Part shown: piece after piece, positions 6,569 through 13,951 of the stretch
Numbering within the stretch: position 1 is the stretch's first letter
How the letters are laid out: the number at the start of each line of letters is the position of its first letter
NCBI GenBank assembly: GCA_020072905.1
Contig: JAIQGB010000027.1
Span: forward strand, 1 to 16,929
Source: Terriglobia bacterium
Lineage (GTDB): Bacteria; Acidobacteriota; Terriglobia; UBA7540
Length of the DNA stretch: 16,929 bases
Direction of reading: 5' to 3'
Position numbers and translations under genes: made by a program
Notes under the pieces: generated by a model
The model's input: only the letters and a program-made list of their open reading frames with translations
Told to the model about the DNA's origin: nothing
The model's database searches: none

Positions 6569-7729
6569 GTGTCACTCTATCGGCGCGTGTCCATTTGGCA
6601 CTACGACTTTCGGTTCGAGGGCGTGCGTTACCAGGGGACGACGCGCCAAACGAACAAGCGCGAGGCGCAACAAGTTCTCAGCGCACTAAAGGCCGATCTC
6701 GCTCGAAGGCGAGTGAATCTTCCAGTCAAGAGCGTGAAGTTCCGTGAGGTCAGTAACCGGTATGAAGAGCTTTCAAGGACGGACGGAAGACCCTCATTTG
6801 TTGTTGAGAAGTACCATATCCAGAACCACCTCGTGCCCTATTTCGGCGAAATCCCTGTGCATTCCCTCAATCGGGAGGTCTGTGAAAAGTACAAGCGAAA
6901 AAGATTGAAGGAAGGTGTCTCAAAGGCCACGGTCAACCGAGAACTGAGCACACTGAAGTCGATAATGAAGTACGCTACGGAATACGGGGTTGCTCCCGAA
7001 GGAGTGGGACGAAACGCGCGAATGTTTTCGGGAGTGGAGAACAAAGAGAAGCGCCCTCTTAAAGTGGATGAATTCGGCCTGCTCGTGGAAGTGTGCGTAT
7101 CCCTTGGATTCCAAGTGGTGGCGCCCTACCTCCTTCCCCTCGTGGTCGTGGGGGCCTTTGCAGGTTTGAGACCTAGTGAATTGATACGCCTGGCCAAGGA
7201 GGACGTGGATCTGGAAATTGGGATCATATGGGTACGGCAATCCAAGACACCATCGGGAATTCGCTACTTACCCCTGAAGAAAGAGGCCTTGGAGGTTCTC
7301 CAATACTGGTTGCCAAGGACAAAGGGCAAGTGGGTATTCCCCAGCCCGAAGAAGCCCGGAGCGCACATCAAGGATTTCGGGAAAGCGTTTGATAGAGCTG
7401 TTAAAGAAGCTGGGCTGCAGGGGATCACTCCAGACTGTTTACGCCATACCTTTGCCACGGAAGCCAATCGACGGGTTCGTCGCCGGTCTGACCTGCGTGA
7501 GATGATGGGCCACTCCAACGACAGGCACACGGCCCCTTACTTGCATCAAGAACTGGAGGACAAGCGCGCGGCCATCGAGGCCCTCCCTGTCCCTGCAAAT
7601 TTCACTACAGTGCTCGAAAAGTGGAAGGCGGAGCCCCGCCAAGAGGAGCGCCAAGTGCGGGGTTCTCAAGGGGTTGAGATGGTAGGCCCGTGGGGACTCG
7701 AACCCCAGACCTCTACCGTGTCAAGGTAG
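6569..7729 (+). CDS. Tyrosine integrase 1 (left element)
   Basis: Site-specific tyrosine recombinase, 386 aa, that would integrate and excise the left element. An N-terminal arm/SAM-like region (about 55-150) contains VNRELSTLKSIMKYATEYGV. The catalytic domain shows Arg201 (AGLRPSELIRL), Lys226 (QSKTPSG), Arg292-His293 in PDCLRHTFAT (the first His of HxxR is Asp here), His315 (MMGHSN) and the nucleophile Tyr324 (TAPYLHQE). GTG at 6569 follows a GGGGAGG ribosome-binding site. The last 16 codons (from Met371, ending GPWGLEPQTSTVSR) are the antisense of the tRNA-Val gene, and the stop falls in its anticodon stem. The gene's 3' end therefore crosses the attachment junction. The element's distal att site was not found in the window. 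Confidence 0.95.
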   Translation: MSLYRRVSIWHYDFRFEGVRYQGTTRQTNKREAQQVLSALKADLARRRVNLPVKSVKFREVSNRYEELSRTDGRPSFVVEKYHIQNHLVPYFGEIPVHSLNREVCEKYKRKRLKEGVSKATVNRELSTLKSIMKYATEYGVAPEGVGRNARMFSGVENKEKRPLKVDEFGLLVEVCVSLGFQVVAPYLLPLVVVGAFAGLRPSELIRLAKEDVDLEIGIIWVRQSKTPSGIRYLPLKKEALEVLQYWLPRTKGKWVFPSPKKPGAHIKDFGKAFDRAVKEAGLQGITPDCLRHTFATEANRRVRRRSDLREMMGHSNDRHTAPYLHQELEDKRAAIEALPVPANFTTVLEKWKAEPRQEERQVRGSQGVEMVGPWGLEPQTSTVSR

Positions 7730-7757
7730 CGCTCTAACCGGGCTGAGCTACGGGCCT
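7680..7757 (-). tRNA. tRNA-Val (anticodon GAC)
   Basis: Full cloverleaf on the minus strand, read 5' to 3': acceptor AGGCCCG/CGGGCCT; T8-A9; D stem GCTC/GAGC; anticodon stem CTACC/GGTAG around loop TTGACAC (anticodon GAC); variable AGGTC; T arm TGGGG-TTCGAGT-CCCCA; discriminator A and an encoded CCA (7682-7680). It overlaps the 3' end of integrase 1 on the opposite strand and lies 15 bp downstream of integrase 2 on the same strand. Its 5' half is repeated at 16,729-16,770. Confidence 0.95.
7716..7757. repeat. Left attachment repeat (tRNA-Val 5' half)
   Basis: Direct-repeat partner of 16729-16770: 42 bp with a single difference (G at 7726, C at 16739). It spans tRNA position 1 through the anticodon loop plus two bases of the 3' stem. 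The anticodon loop (plus strand GTGTCAA, 7718-7724) is a usual crossover site for tyrosine integrases. Confidence 0.7.
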
Positions 7758-7772
7758 GCCTTTCGAAACCAA

Positions 7773-8906
7773 TCAGTTAGCGTGAAGCGATTTTATCACA
7801 CTGCCTGCTAGGTTACCAATTTGGTGCACACCCGCCTGAAGATCGGGTGTTGCGATGGCCTCCAACGCCAGCCGTTGTGCTTCGGGCCGGATGTGGCCGT
7901 ACCGCTTTGCCATGCGACCTGCCGTGCTTGCGGACCAGCCCAAGATTTGGGCGACTACCGCAAATGGAGTGCCATGCTCGAGGAGTTTCGTCGCGGCAGT
8001 ATGGCGGCAATCGTGGTAGCGCAATCCCTCCAAGCCGGCCTTAGCGCAGGCCCGACGCCAGGCGGTACGCCAATTTGCGATAGGGCAGTGAGGGTCAAGG
8101 CGGCCTGTCTCGCAAGCAGGGAATACGAAGTGCTCAGGTTTGGCATTCGGAAAGCGCGATGCCCACAAGTCAAGAGCCGCCCACGCGGGCTGAGTCAACG
8201 GAACCGCCCGCCCGCTTCCGGCCTCCGTCTTGCTCTCGCCCACCACCAAGACCCGCCTCTTAAGGTCAACATTTTTCCATCGGAGATTTCTGACTTCCGA
8301 GTGACGCAAACCTGTATTAAGCCCCAAAACCGTCACTGTGTAAATAGGGCTCCAATGACCCTGACGATGTTTGCCGAGATGCGATGCCGATTCGAGCCGG
8401 GCCGTTTCTTCGTCACGGCTGAGAGCGCGGCCCGCCTCCTCGTTTTCTTCGAGGTAAATTACGTCGCGCCGAACCTGAGCCCAGAGGCCATGATCACTCA
8501 GGATTGAACTGAGGCAGGCCAGCTCCTTGTTGATCGTCGCACCAGCCGCCCCTTGCGCCAGCCGCGCCTTCTGATAGCTGGCGATATCCTTCGAGGTGAT
8601 ATCGTACACGAGGCTAGTTCCAAGGAAGGCTTTGAGGTGCTTCAGCGCGGCATCATACGTCTCGCGCGTACTTCCCACCAGGGCAACCCGCTTCCCAAGC
8701 CAACCCTTCGAGGCTTCTGCCATTGTCGGAGGAAGGACCTGTTTCTCGACCTTGTTGTAATTCCGCTCCGATTCCCGCCGGCGCGCCCGCTCCGCGTCCC
8801 TCGCCAGAGTCTTGCTCGTGGTTTTGGCCGACTCGTGAACTATGCGCCCGCTGAAGCGGAAGCGATACCACCAGAACCCATGCTTACCCCTTTGATAAAC
8901 CCTCAT
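7773..8906 (-). CDS. Tyrosine integrase 2 (right island)
   Basis: Site-specific tyrosine recombinase, 377 aa from the chosen start, unlike integrase 1 in sequence. The N-terminus MRVYQRGKHGFWWYRFRFSG is the AP2-like arm-binding type; a SAM-like core domain covers about 62-155. Catalytic residues: Arg201 (LNTGLRHSEVRNL), Lys226 (GESKTEAG), His298-Arg301 (YHDCRHTAAT), Trp324 (ILGWSAS, in the His/Trp position) and Tyr336 (AKRYGHI). The open frame continues to 9089, but that extension is antisense-like low-complexity sequence; ATG at 8906 follows GGGAGGG and lies 7 bp after the small upstream gene. The stop is 15 bp from the tRNA 5' end, on the same strand. Confidence 0.94.
   Translation of the reverse strand: MRVYQRGKHGFWWYRFRFSGRIVHESAKTTSKTLARDAERARRRESERNYNKVEKQVLPPTMAEASKGWLGKRVALVGSTRETYDAALKHLKAFLGTSLVYDITSKDIASYQKARLAQGAAGATINKELACLSSILSDHGLWAQVRRDVIYLEENEEAGRALSRDEETARLESASHLGKHRQGHWSPIYTVTVLGLNTGLRHSEVRNLRWKNVDLKRRVLVVGESKTEAGSGRAVPLTQPAWAALDLWASRFPNAKPEHFVFPACETGRLDPHCPIANWRTAWRRACAKAGLEGLRYHDCRHTAATKLLEHGTPFAVVAQILGWSASTAGRMAKRYGHIRPEAQRLALEAIATPDLQAGVHQIGNLAGSVIKSLHAN
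7790..7819 (-). promoter_or_regulatory. Possible tRNA-Val promoter inside integrase 2
   Basis: Minus-strand TTGGTA (7819-7814), 18 nt, TAAAAT (7795-7790; 5 of 6). It lies in the last codons of integrase 2 and would start transcription about 26 nt before the tRNA. If real, the island supplies both the 5' half of the tRNA and its promoter. Confidence 0.3.
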
Positions 8907-8913
8907 ACCCTCC

Positions 8914-9108
8914 CTACGGCTTCTTTGACTTGCGCGGCCTGCCGCCCATCTTGGCCCACTTGCGGAGGGTTGCCTTGTCGTATTTCGCCGCCCGCGCCTG
9001 TCCTCCAAGCCTTCCCCATTTTTCCCTTTGCTTCGCAGTTGTACTCCGGGCGCGGGCTTCCCCCCCAAGCGATCCGAGCGCGACAGCATTAGGATTCTTT
9101 TGACTCAT
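8914..9108 (-). CDS. Small basic GG-repeat protein upstream of integrase 2
   Basis: 64 aa, rich in Lys/Arg/Ala/Gly, with three spaced Gly-Gly units: LGSLGGEARARS, WGRLGGQARAAK and WAKMGGRPRKSKK. The repeats recall KGG-type stress-protein motifs, but I do not assign a family. Likely a nucleic-acid-binding accessory protein, judging from charge. It is followed after 7 bp by integrase 2 (stop-SD-start packed together), so the two are translationally coupled. It could be an excisionase-like partner, although no helix-turn-helix is apparent. Confidence 0.65.
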   Translation of the reverse strand: MSQKNPNAVALGSLGGEARARSTTAKQREKWGRLGGQARAAKYDKATLRKWAKMGGRPRKSKKP

Positions 9109-9113
9109 AATCT

Positions 9114-9142
9114 TAGATACCGCTAATAAAGTAAACTGTCAA
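9114..9142 (-). promoter_or_regulatory. Promoter candidate for small protein-integrase 2
   Basis: Minus strand: TTGACA (9142-9137), 17 nt, TATCTA (9119-9114; 3 of 6). The -10 ends 5 nt before the ATG at 9108 and no ribosome-binding site precedes that ATG, so a leaderless transcript is likely if this promoter is used. Confidence 0.45.
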
Positions 9143-9353
9143 GCCAAATCGTCGTCTCGCGGTGGAAACTCGGTTACAGAGAAACGGAGTGATCACCATC
9201 ACTCAGAACAAAAAAGTATCACCCATTTTCCTCGAACAATTCGCCCATAATTAGGTTGCCCCCACATCCTTGCCGAACACGAGAAGCGAAAGGGCGGAAG
9301 ACTCAGTGATGACGCACTCGACAAAGTGTTGAACAAGGCGGCCGGACCGCGAA
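9143..9353. other. Intergenic, no gene seen
   Basis: About 210 bp between the integrase 2 promoter and the kinase fragment. It contains GTGATCACCATCAC, a short dyad (GTGAT/ATCAC around 9191-9203), and AT-rich sequence, but no supported ORF or RNA. It may hold integrase 2 regulatory sites. Confidence 0.4.
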
Positions 9354-9955
9354 TTATTCGAAGGTGCCCACCGGCATGCCCGTGCTGGTCAGCGACTCCT
9401 CGGGCGCGGTTGCATCTTCGTAGGGGAGTGCTTCGCGCGCTCCCGCGGGAGGGCCGCGCCCTCCCCTACCCCGCGCCGCAGGGGAGGCGACACCTTCGCC
9501 AGCTCGAAGTCCAGAATCTTGGCTTGGCCCCGCGTGGTCACGAAGATATTCGCCGGCTTGATGTCGCGGTGGATGATCCCCTTGGCGTGCGCCGCCTCCA
9601 GCCCATCGGCAATCTGAATCCCCAACTCCAGCACTTCCTCGTTCTTCAACGCCCCGAGGCCGAGGCTCTGCCGCAGCGTCTGCCCCTCCAGACACTCCAT
9701 GGCGATGAAGGGCTGGCCTTCATGCTCATCAATGTCGTAAATCGTGCAGATGTTGGAATGATTGAGCGCCCGCGTAGCGCGCGCCTCGCGGCGGAAGCGT
9801 TCGAGGAACTTGCGGTCGTGGGCGAACTCGGCGGGAAGGAACTTGAACGCCACGCTGCGGCCGAGTTGCGGGTCTTCGGCCTTATAAACTACCCCCATGC
9901 CGCCCGCACCGAGCTTTTCAAGGATGCAGTAGTGGGAAACAGTCTGGCCGAGCAT
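9354..9955 (-). pseudogene. Ser/Thr protein kinase fragment (PknB type), disrupted
   Basis: N-terminal part of a bacterial eukaryotic-like kinase from ATG at 9955. Present: glycine loop LGAGGMGVVYKAED, Lys in VAFKFLP, the catalytic loop IIHRDIKPANI, and the metal motif as DFE instead of DFG. After ILDFELAKV the frame enters a GC-rich palindromic segment (9420-9486) and stops at about 9389. The true activation-loop sequence, EDATAPEESLTSTGMPVGT, resumes in another frame. Homology ends at VGT, just where AYMSPEQ should follow; the rest of the kinase, any TM segment and sensor are missing. Three lesions make it non-functional. It begins in the usual style MLGQTVSHYCILEKLG. Confidence 0.85.
9420..9486. 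repeat. Palindromic REP/MITE-like insert in the kinase fragment
   Basis: Three mutually pairable arms: GTAGGGGAG (9420-9428), CTCCCCTAC (9461-9469) and AGGGGAG (9480-9486), with a perfect 12-bp palindrome CTCCCGCGGGAG (9440-9451) between the first two. It separates two parts of the kinase that should be contiguous and shifts the frame, so it looks like an inserted palindromic repeat. It could be a family spread through the genome. Confidence 0.6.
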
Positions 9956-10236
9956 GGCGAGGGGACCCGCCTTTGGGACTCATCTTGGGGCGCAGTCGTG
10001 GCCAAGTCAACGTGCTGAAGGCGCGGGAGCCTTCCGGCCATTCAAAAACCATGGCCGCTCAGCCCGATTGAATCAGAATCGCATTCCTTTCCGCCCGGAC
10101 GCAGCGGCTGGCCAATAAGGTGGATGTCGAAACCGGAACCAAGCGGTCTCCCCCAGTCTGAGGCACCCCAACCGCGCCCGGCCCACGGCGCGGGGGTGCA
10201 CTTTTGGACTGGCCTATCTCTTATCCCGCTGCCTCC
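9956..10236. other. Intergenic with an orphan terminator-like hairpin
   Basis: No supported gene. At 10163-10199 GCACCC pairs with GGGTGC, and CCGCGCC pairs with GGCGCGG after a 3-nt bulge; TTTT follows at 10202-10205. This resembles a weak intrinsic terminator for the plus strand, but no plus-strand gene precedes it, so it may be left from a lost gene or only insulate the promoter at 10237. Confidence 0.4.
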
Positions 10237-10265
10237 TTGACTCTTCTAGAAACCGGGCCTATACT
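10237..10265 (+). promoter_or_regulatory. Sigma-70 promoter of the small secreted protein gene
   Basis: TTGACT (10237-10242), exactly 17 nt, TATACT (10260-10265): 5 of 6 matches in both boxes. Predicted start near 10272 gives a leader of about 73 nt before the TTG at 10345. Confidence 0.7.
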
Positions 10266-10344
10266 ACGCGCCTGAAAGACACCCCATCCTTGGAGTGCTT
10301 TCTACCCGAAGCGCGGCCCTCGCATGCCGTGGAGGGAGGATACC

Positions 10345-10695
10345 TTGAAAAAACTAGTAGTGTTCATGCTCTTGGCCCTGCTCGTGGGAATGTGCGCTGC
10401 CGCACAGGCGGCCGTGCCTCAAGAAACGAAGGAGAAGACCGCAGTCAGCGCGAAAGGAGCACGGTGGAGCGGGACGGTGGTTCGAGTGGACAAGGAGAAT
10501 GGCTTCCTGGATGTCCGCAAGACGGGAGGAACGGTGGAGAAGCGGATTTACTTCAACGATGCGACGAAGTGGACCAAAGGGAAAGAGGCCATTCAGCTTA
10601 GCGATGTGAAAGAGAGCGACAAGGTGGTCTGCCTGGGCAAATACGAGGGAGAAAAGTTCACCGCCGAGCGGATCAACCTTCGCATGCAGAAGTAG
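10345..10695 (+). CDS. Small secreted protein, DUF5666/OB-fold-like
   Basis: 116 aa. Signal peptide KKLVVFMLLALLVGMCAAA (cleavage probably after AQA), then a single beta-rich domain: WSGTVVRVDKENGFLDVRKT, KRIYFNDATKWTKGKEAI, DKVVCLGKYEGEKFTAERIN. This alternation of 'G.V..vd..ng.l.v' and 'v.V.G.y.g..f.A..I' resembles DUF5666/OB-type periplasmic domains; ligand unknown. TTG at 10345 is chosen because GGAGGGAGGA (10331-10340) stands just upstream; an in-frame ATG at 10324 has no such site and would put charged residues before the signal peptide. Monocistronic and convergent with the cNMP-fold gene, 22 bp between stops. Confidence 0.8.
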   Translation: MKKLVVFMLLALLVGMCAAAQAAVPQETKEKTAVSAKGARWSGTVVRVDKENGFLDVRKTGGTVEKRIYFNDATKWTKGKEAIQLSDVKESDKVVCLGKYEGEKFTAERINLRMQK

Positions 10696-10717
10696 CGGAA
10701 CGGGGTTCGGCCGCGGT

Positions 10718-11143
10718 TCAGAGAGACGACAACTGATCGGCTCCGGCGGCGAGGCGGGAGAGGGTCCGCAGGATTCCCCGGGTGATACTAAAGTCCTCGG
10801 ACATCGCCTCAGAGAGTTCGTGCCGTTCGATGCGCAGCGCCCGGACCAGCTGACTGGCCACGGCCGAGTCCGGATAAGGTTGCTCGGCCAGAAGCGGGAG
10901 GGCGCCGACTGCCCGGAAGGCGCCCTGCGTCTGGATGTGTTTTCCGCCTCGGCGCAAATCCACCTGCCCTTCCACAAGCACAAATAACGCTCCCGCCGGA
11001 GCGTTTTCCTGGAAAAGCGCCTCGCGTGCCTGAAAGCTGGTTTCCTGGGTTACGGCTGCTAACCGGGCCAGGCTCTCGGTGGGGATTTCTCCAAAGAGGG
11101 AAGCCTTGCGGAGAATATCGACCTTCTCAAGGGTGGTGAGCAT
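10718..11143 (-). CDS. Cyclic-nucleotide-binding-fold (Crp-like) domain protein
   Basis: 141 aa, one Crp/PKA-type sensor domain and no DNA-binding domain. Seen: VDILRKASLFGEIPTESLA, then ALFQENAPAGALFVLVEGQV, then GALPLLAEQPYPDSAVAS and a C-terminal helix. The phosphate-binding cassette normally reads GELALL....R.A; here the key Arg is absent (YPDSAV), so cyclic nucleotide binding is doubtful. It starts 9 bp after the transporter stop and is the last gene of the operon. In related bacteria the same transporter-HEAT-cNMP arrangement can occur as one polypeptide (recalled, not checked), so this is probably the regulatory subunit of the transporter. Confidence 0.85.
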   Translation of the reverse strand: MLTTLEKVDILRKASLFGEIPTESLARLAAVTQETSFQAREALFQENAPAGALFVLVEGQVDLRRGGKHIQTQGAFRAVGALPLLAEQPYPDSAVASQLVRALRIERHELSEAMSEDFSITRGILRTLSRLAAGADQLSSL

Positions 11144-11152
11144 GTTCGTTTC

Positions 11153-13951
11153 CTAGGCGGTCCGGGCGGCCGCGAGTTGGAAGCGGGTCCACCGCCACGT
11201 TTCATCGAGCACCGCGTCGTGTTCGTGGGGGACGGCCTGAACGTCCGCCGCCAAGTCAACCAGGCGGAGTTCACCGATCGTGTGGAGCGCGCAGGCACAC
11301 AGCCAGCGGTCTTTCGAGAACAGGAGCACCCGGAGCGCCTCGGCGTTCGACAGCAGGCTCGTCCGGCAAAGATGCTGCGCAAAGGCTAGCTTTTCCTTCG
11401 GGCTGATTTCCGGATCCAATCCGTAGGCTAACCGCCGGTAAAAATCAACAGGGAGCAGGTGCTCCAAGACTTCCAGGGCATTCGCCTGAAGCTGCGGGCG
11501 GCCCGAGGTTACCCCCGCGTAGGCGCTGAAAATGTCGCGGGGCGGATAAAGTAAAGCCAGCAGGCGGAAAATGCGATTCAATTCGTGGACCATGCGCTCG
11601 CGCAGGGCCCGCGTCAAGAGCAGTTCGTCGGCGTGCCGGTAGGGCGGCTGAAGGGCGGGCGGGTCAAGCGTGGCCAGAATTTGAACCGAGCGGTAATAGC
11701 CGATCAGTTCCGACTCCAGAAGATCCGCAACCTCGGGGCTGGGTTGCACCAAGGTGGGGTCGCGTCGCTGCAGTCCGTTTAGAGCACGCAGGATCTCGAA
11801 CCGAAGGTTCGGATCGCTCTGCAAAAGGCTGTCGGTCAGGACGGCCGCCGCAGCCGGAGTCGCAATCCGCGCCAGCACGTGGGGGATTTGCCTGCGCAGC
11901 CCGGTGGGGATGGCATCGTTGTCCAGGTAGTCGTGGAGAGTCCCGACGGCCAGCTCCCCGTATTGGGCCAGCGCGGCGCGGGCGGCGCCCCGAAGGTTCG
12001 GCTCCTGGAGCTTCTCGATGACCGAGGGAAGGAACTCGCGCCGGCGGATTTTGCCGGCCGCCAGCAGGGCCTGCTGCGCGACCTCCGGCCGGAAGTCTCC
12101 CAGCAGTTCGACCAAGGAAGTGTGTAACTTCGAGGGCGGAGGAATGGCGCCCAGGGCGCGCGCGGCTTCCCGACGGGACGCGGCGTCCTCGGGGGGGGAG
12201 GCGGAAAGCATCGTGTACAAAATCAGCTCCGCCGCACTCACCATGTCCGGGTACCCCGTCCGCGCGCAACAAGCCACGACGGCACCCTGCAGGTTAGGAG
12301 TGGGGATGTTGAGCCCGCTTTTCAGCAGCGCGAGAGGATCACGTCCGGCGTGGACCGCCAAGTAGTGGACGGCCTCCGTCCGAACCTCCAGGGACTCGTC
12401 CGAGAGCAGCTTTTCGGCTTGCGGCACGATCGACCCGTCTCCCGCATCGTTTAGCAACTGGAACGCGCGCTGGCGAACCGAGGGCGAGGAGTGCTCCAGC
12501 AAGCGACGGAGAACGGGGTGCCAGGCCGGCTCGCGCGCCGCCTCGAACAGGCTCAACCCGTAGAGCACCTGCTCCTCGCCTCCGCGCTCCAGCGCATGGG
12601 CCAGGACCTCGGTGGTTGTGTGGTCGAGCACCTCGGCCGTTGTCCGTTCAGGGTCCAGTTGGCGCTGTTCGATGGCTTGACGCAGAATGTTGAGGTATTC
12701 CCGCCTCAGGCTGTAGGCGATGACAATCCAGGCGGCCAGGAAGACGATGTTGACCAGACCCACGCGGCCAGGCGAGAATTTCAGCTTGTTTGCGAAAACG
12801 AGCAGCAGCACCCCCGCGACTCCATCGGCCGTTCGCCAGATGAACCCGTCGATAAAGGACTTGATCTGACTCTTGATACCGGGTGGAACGACCGGCAGAT
12901 AGAGCAGTTCGGTTGAAGACTTGTCGAGTGAGAAGCGAAGGAGAAGATGGCTGCCTTTCAGGAGGCACGCGGTCAACAGGATGGGGGCCAGGAGCAGGGC
13001 GAAGGTGCCCGCCAAGAAGACAACGGGTAGCACCAGCAGGGTAGCGCGGATTCCAAAGGAGCGCATCAGCCGACCTGTCACGAACATTTGGAGAACGAAA
13101 GCAGCTAGGCCCAGGTAGCCGTTGAATCGTCCGAAGAAGACCGCCAGGGAGACCTTGTCCGCGCCGTACCGCGCATAGGCGATCATGTCGAACTGGTAGC
13201 CGATGATTGTGGTGGCGGCGCATCCCGCCGCGATCAGCCCGGTGATCAACAGTAAGTATCGCGAGCCGCGGATGTGGGACCAGCTCTGGCGAAAGTTCTT
13301 GGGTACGTCGCCGCTGACCGGAACCGCCAGCGCCAGGGCTGCCTCCCCACCTTCCGACGCCTGGCGGACCAGCATCCACACCAGGAATGCGCACAGGCCC
13401 AGAGCCGCGGCAACCACCAACAGCACGGTTTCCATGCGCATATGCCCGGCGCGGATCACATCAGCGACGAACAGGCCCGCGCACGGCGCCCCCAGAATGG
13501 CTCCCGCTCCAATGAACCCGAACACCCGCCGCGCCTGGCGCGTCGTCAGCAGGCAATTGCCAAGCGTCCAGCCCATGGTCGGCCCCATCGCTCCCGCTAA
13601 GTACACCCAGATGTAGATCAGAGGATAGACCCACGTGACGCGAAGTCGTGTCAGCCACCAGAAAACCACGAACGACAGGGCGAAAAAGAGAAGGGAGCCG
13701 ATAATGAGGAGTCCCAACCGCAGGTGATGCGACAGCCGGATATAGACGGACGCGAAAATCCCTACCACCAGGGCCGTGGCAATAATCGCGTGGGGCAGAT
13801 AGCGGGCGAATGCGTTTAGATACATGGCCTTGCCCACGGATTGCCCCATGATATAGGCGGCAATGATGAAAAACAGGTAGAGGAAGAGCAGGGAGGCTGC
13901 CCCGAATTCGTCCCGGCGGACGTTGAGCGCTTTTTGCAGATAATTGATCAT
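11153..13951 (-). CDS. ADP/ATP-translocase-like (Npt/MFS) transporter with HEAT repeats
   Basis: Inner-membrane protein, 932 aa. After a short cytoplasmic start (MINYLQKALNVRRDEFGAAS) come about 12 hydrophobic segments to roughly residue 430, for example LLFLYLFFIIAAYIMGQSVG and YPLIYIWVYLAGAMGPTMGW, in the style of the Npt1/Npt2 nucleotide-transporter group of the MFS clan. From about 460 the protein is soluble alpha-helical with HEAT-type repeats (PSVRQRAFQLLNDAGDGSIV, LEVRTEAVHYLAVHAG, FRPEVAQQALLAAGK). Substrate is not predictable; nucleotide exchange is the family role in parasites but unproven in free-living bacteria. ATG at 13951 overlaps the phosphatase stop (ATGA). The frame is open further upstream to 14389, but that is a shadow of the phosphatase. 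Confidence 0.88.
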   Translation of the reverse strand: MINYLQKALNVRRDEFGAASLLFLYLFFIIAAYIMGQSVGKAMYLNAFARYLPHAIIATALVVGIFASVYIRLSHHLRLGLLIIGSLLFFALSFVVFWWLTRLRVTWVYPLIYIWVYLAGAMGPTMGWTLGNCLLTTRQARRVFGFIGAGAILGAPCAGLFVADVIRAGHMRMETVLLVVAAALGLCAFLVWMLVRQASEGGEAALALAVPVSGDVPKNFRQSWSHIRGSRYLLLITGLIAAGCAATTIIGYQFDMIAYARYGADKVSLAVFFGRFNGYLGLAAFVLQMFVTGRLMRSFGIRATLLVLPVVFLAGTFALLLAPILLTACLLKGSHLLLRFSLDKSSTELLYLPVVPPGIKSQIKSFIDGFIWRTADGVAGVLLLVFANKLKFSPGRVGLVNIVFLAAWIVIAYSLRREYLNILRQAIEQRQLDPERTTAEVLDHTTTEVLAHALERGGEEQVLYGLSLFEAAREPAWHPVLRRLLEHSSPSVRQRAFQLLNDAGDGSIVPQAEKLLSDESLEVRTEAVHYLAVHAGRDPLALLKSGLNIPTPNLQGAVVACCARTGYPDMVSAAELILYTMLSASPPEDAASRREAARALGAIPPPSKLHTSLVELLGDFRPEVAQQALLAAGKIRRREFLPSVIEKLQEPNLRGAARAALAQYGELAVGTLHDYLDNDAIPTGLRRQIPHVLARIATPAAAAVLTDSLLQSDPNLRFEILRALNGLQRRDPTLVQPSPEVADLLESELIGYYRSVQILATLDPPALQPPYRHADELLLTRALRERMVHELNRIFRLLALLYPPRDIFSAYAGVTSGRPQLQANALEVLEHLLPVDFYRRLAYGLDPEISPKEKLAFAQHLCRTSLLSNAEALRVLLFSKDRWLCACALHTIGELRLVDLAADVQAVPHEHDAVLDETWRWTRFQLAAARTA

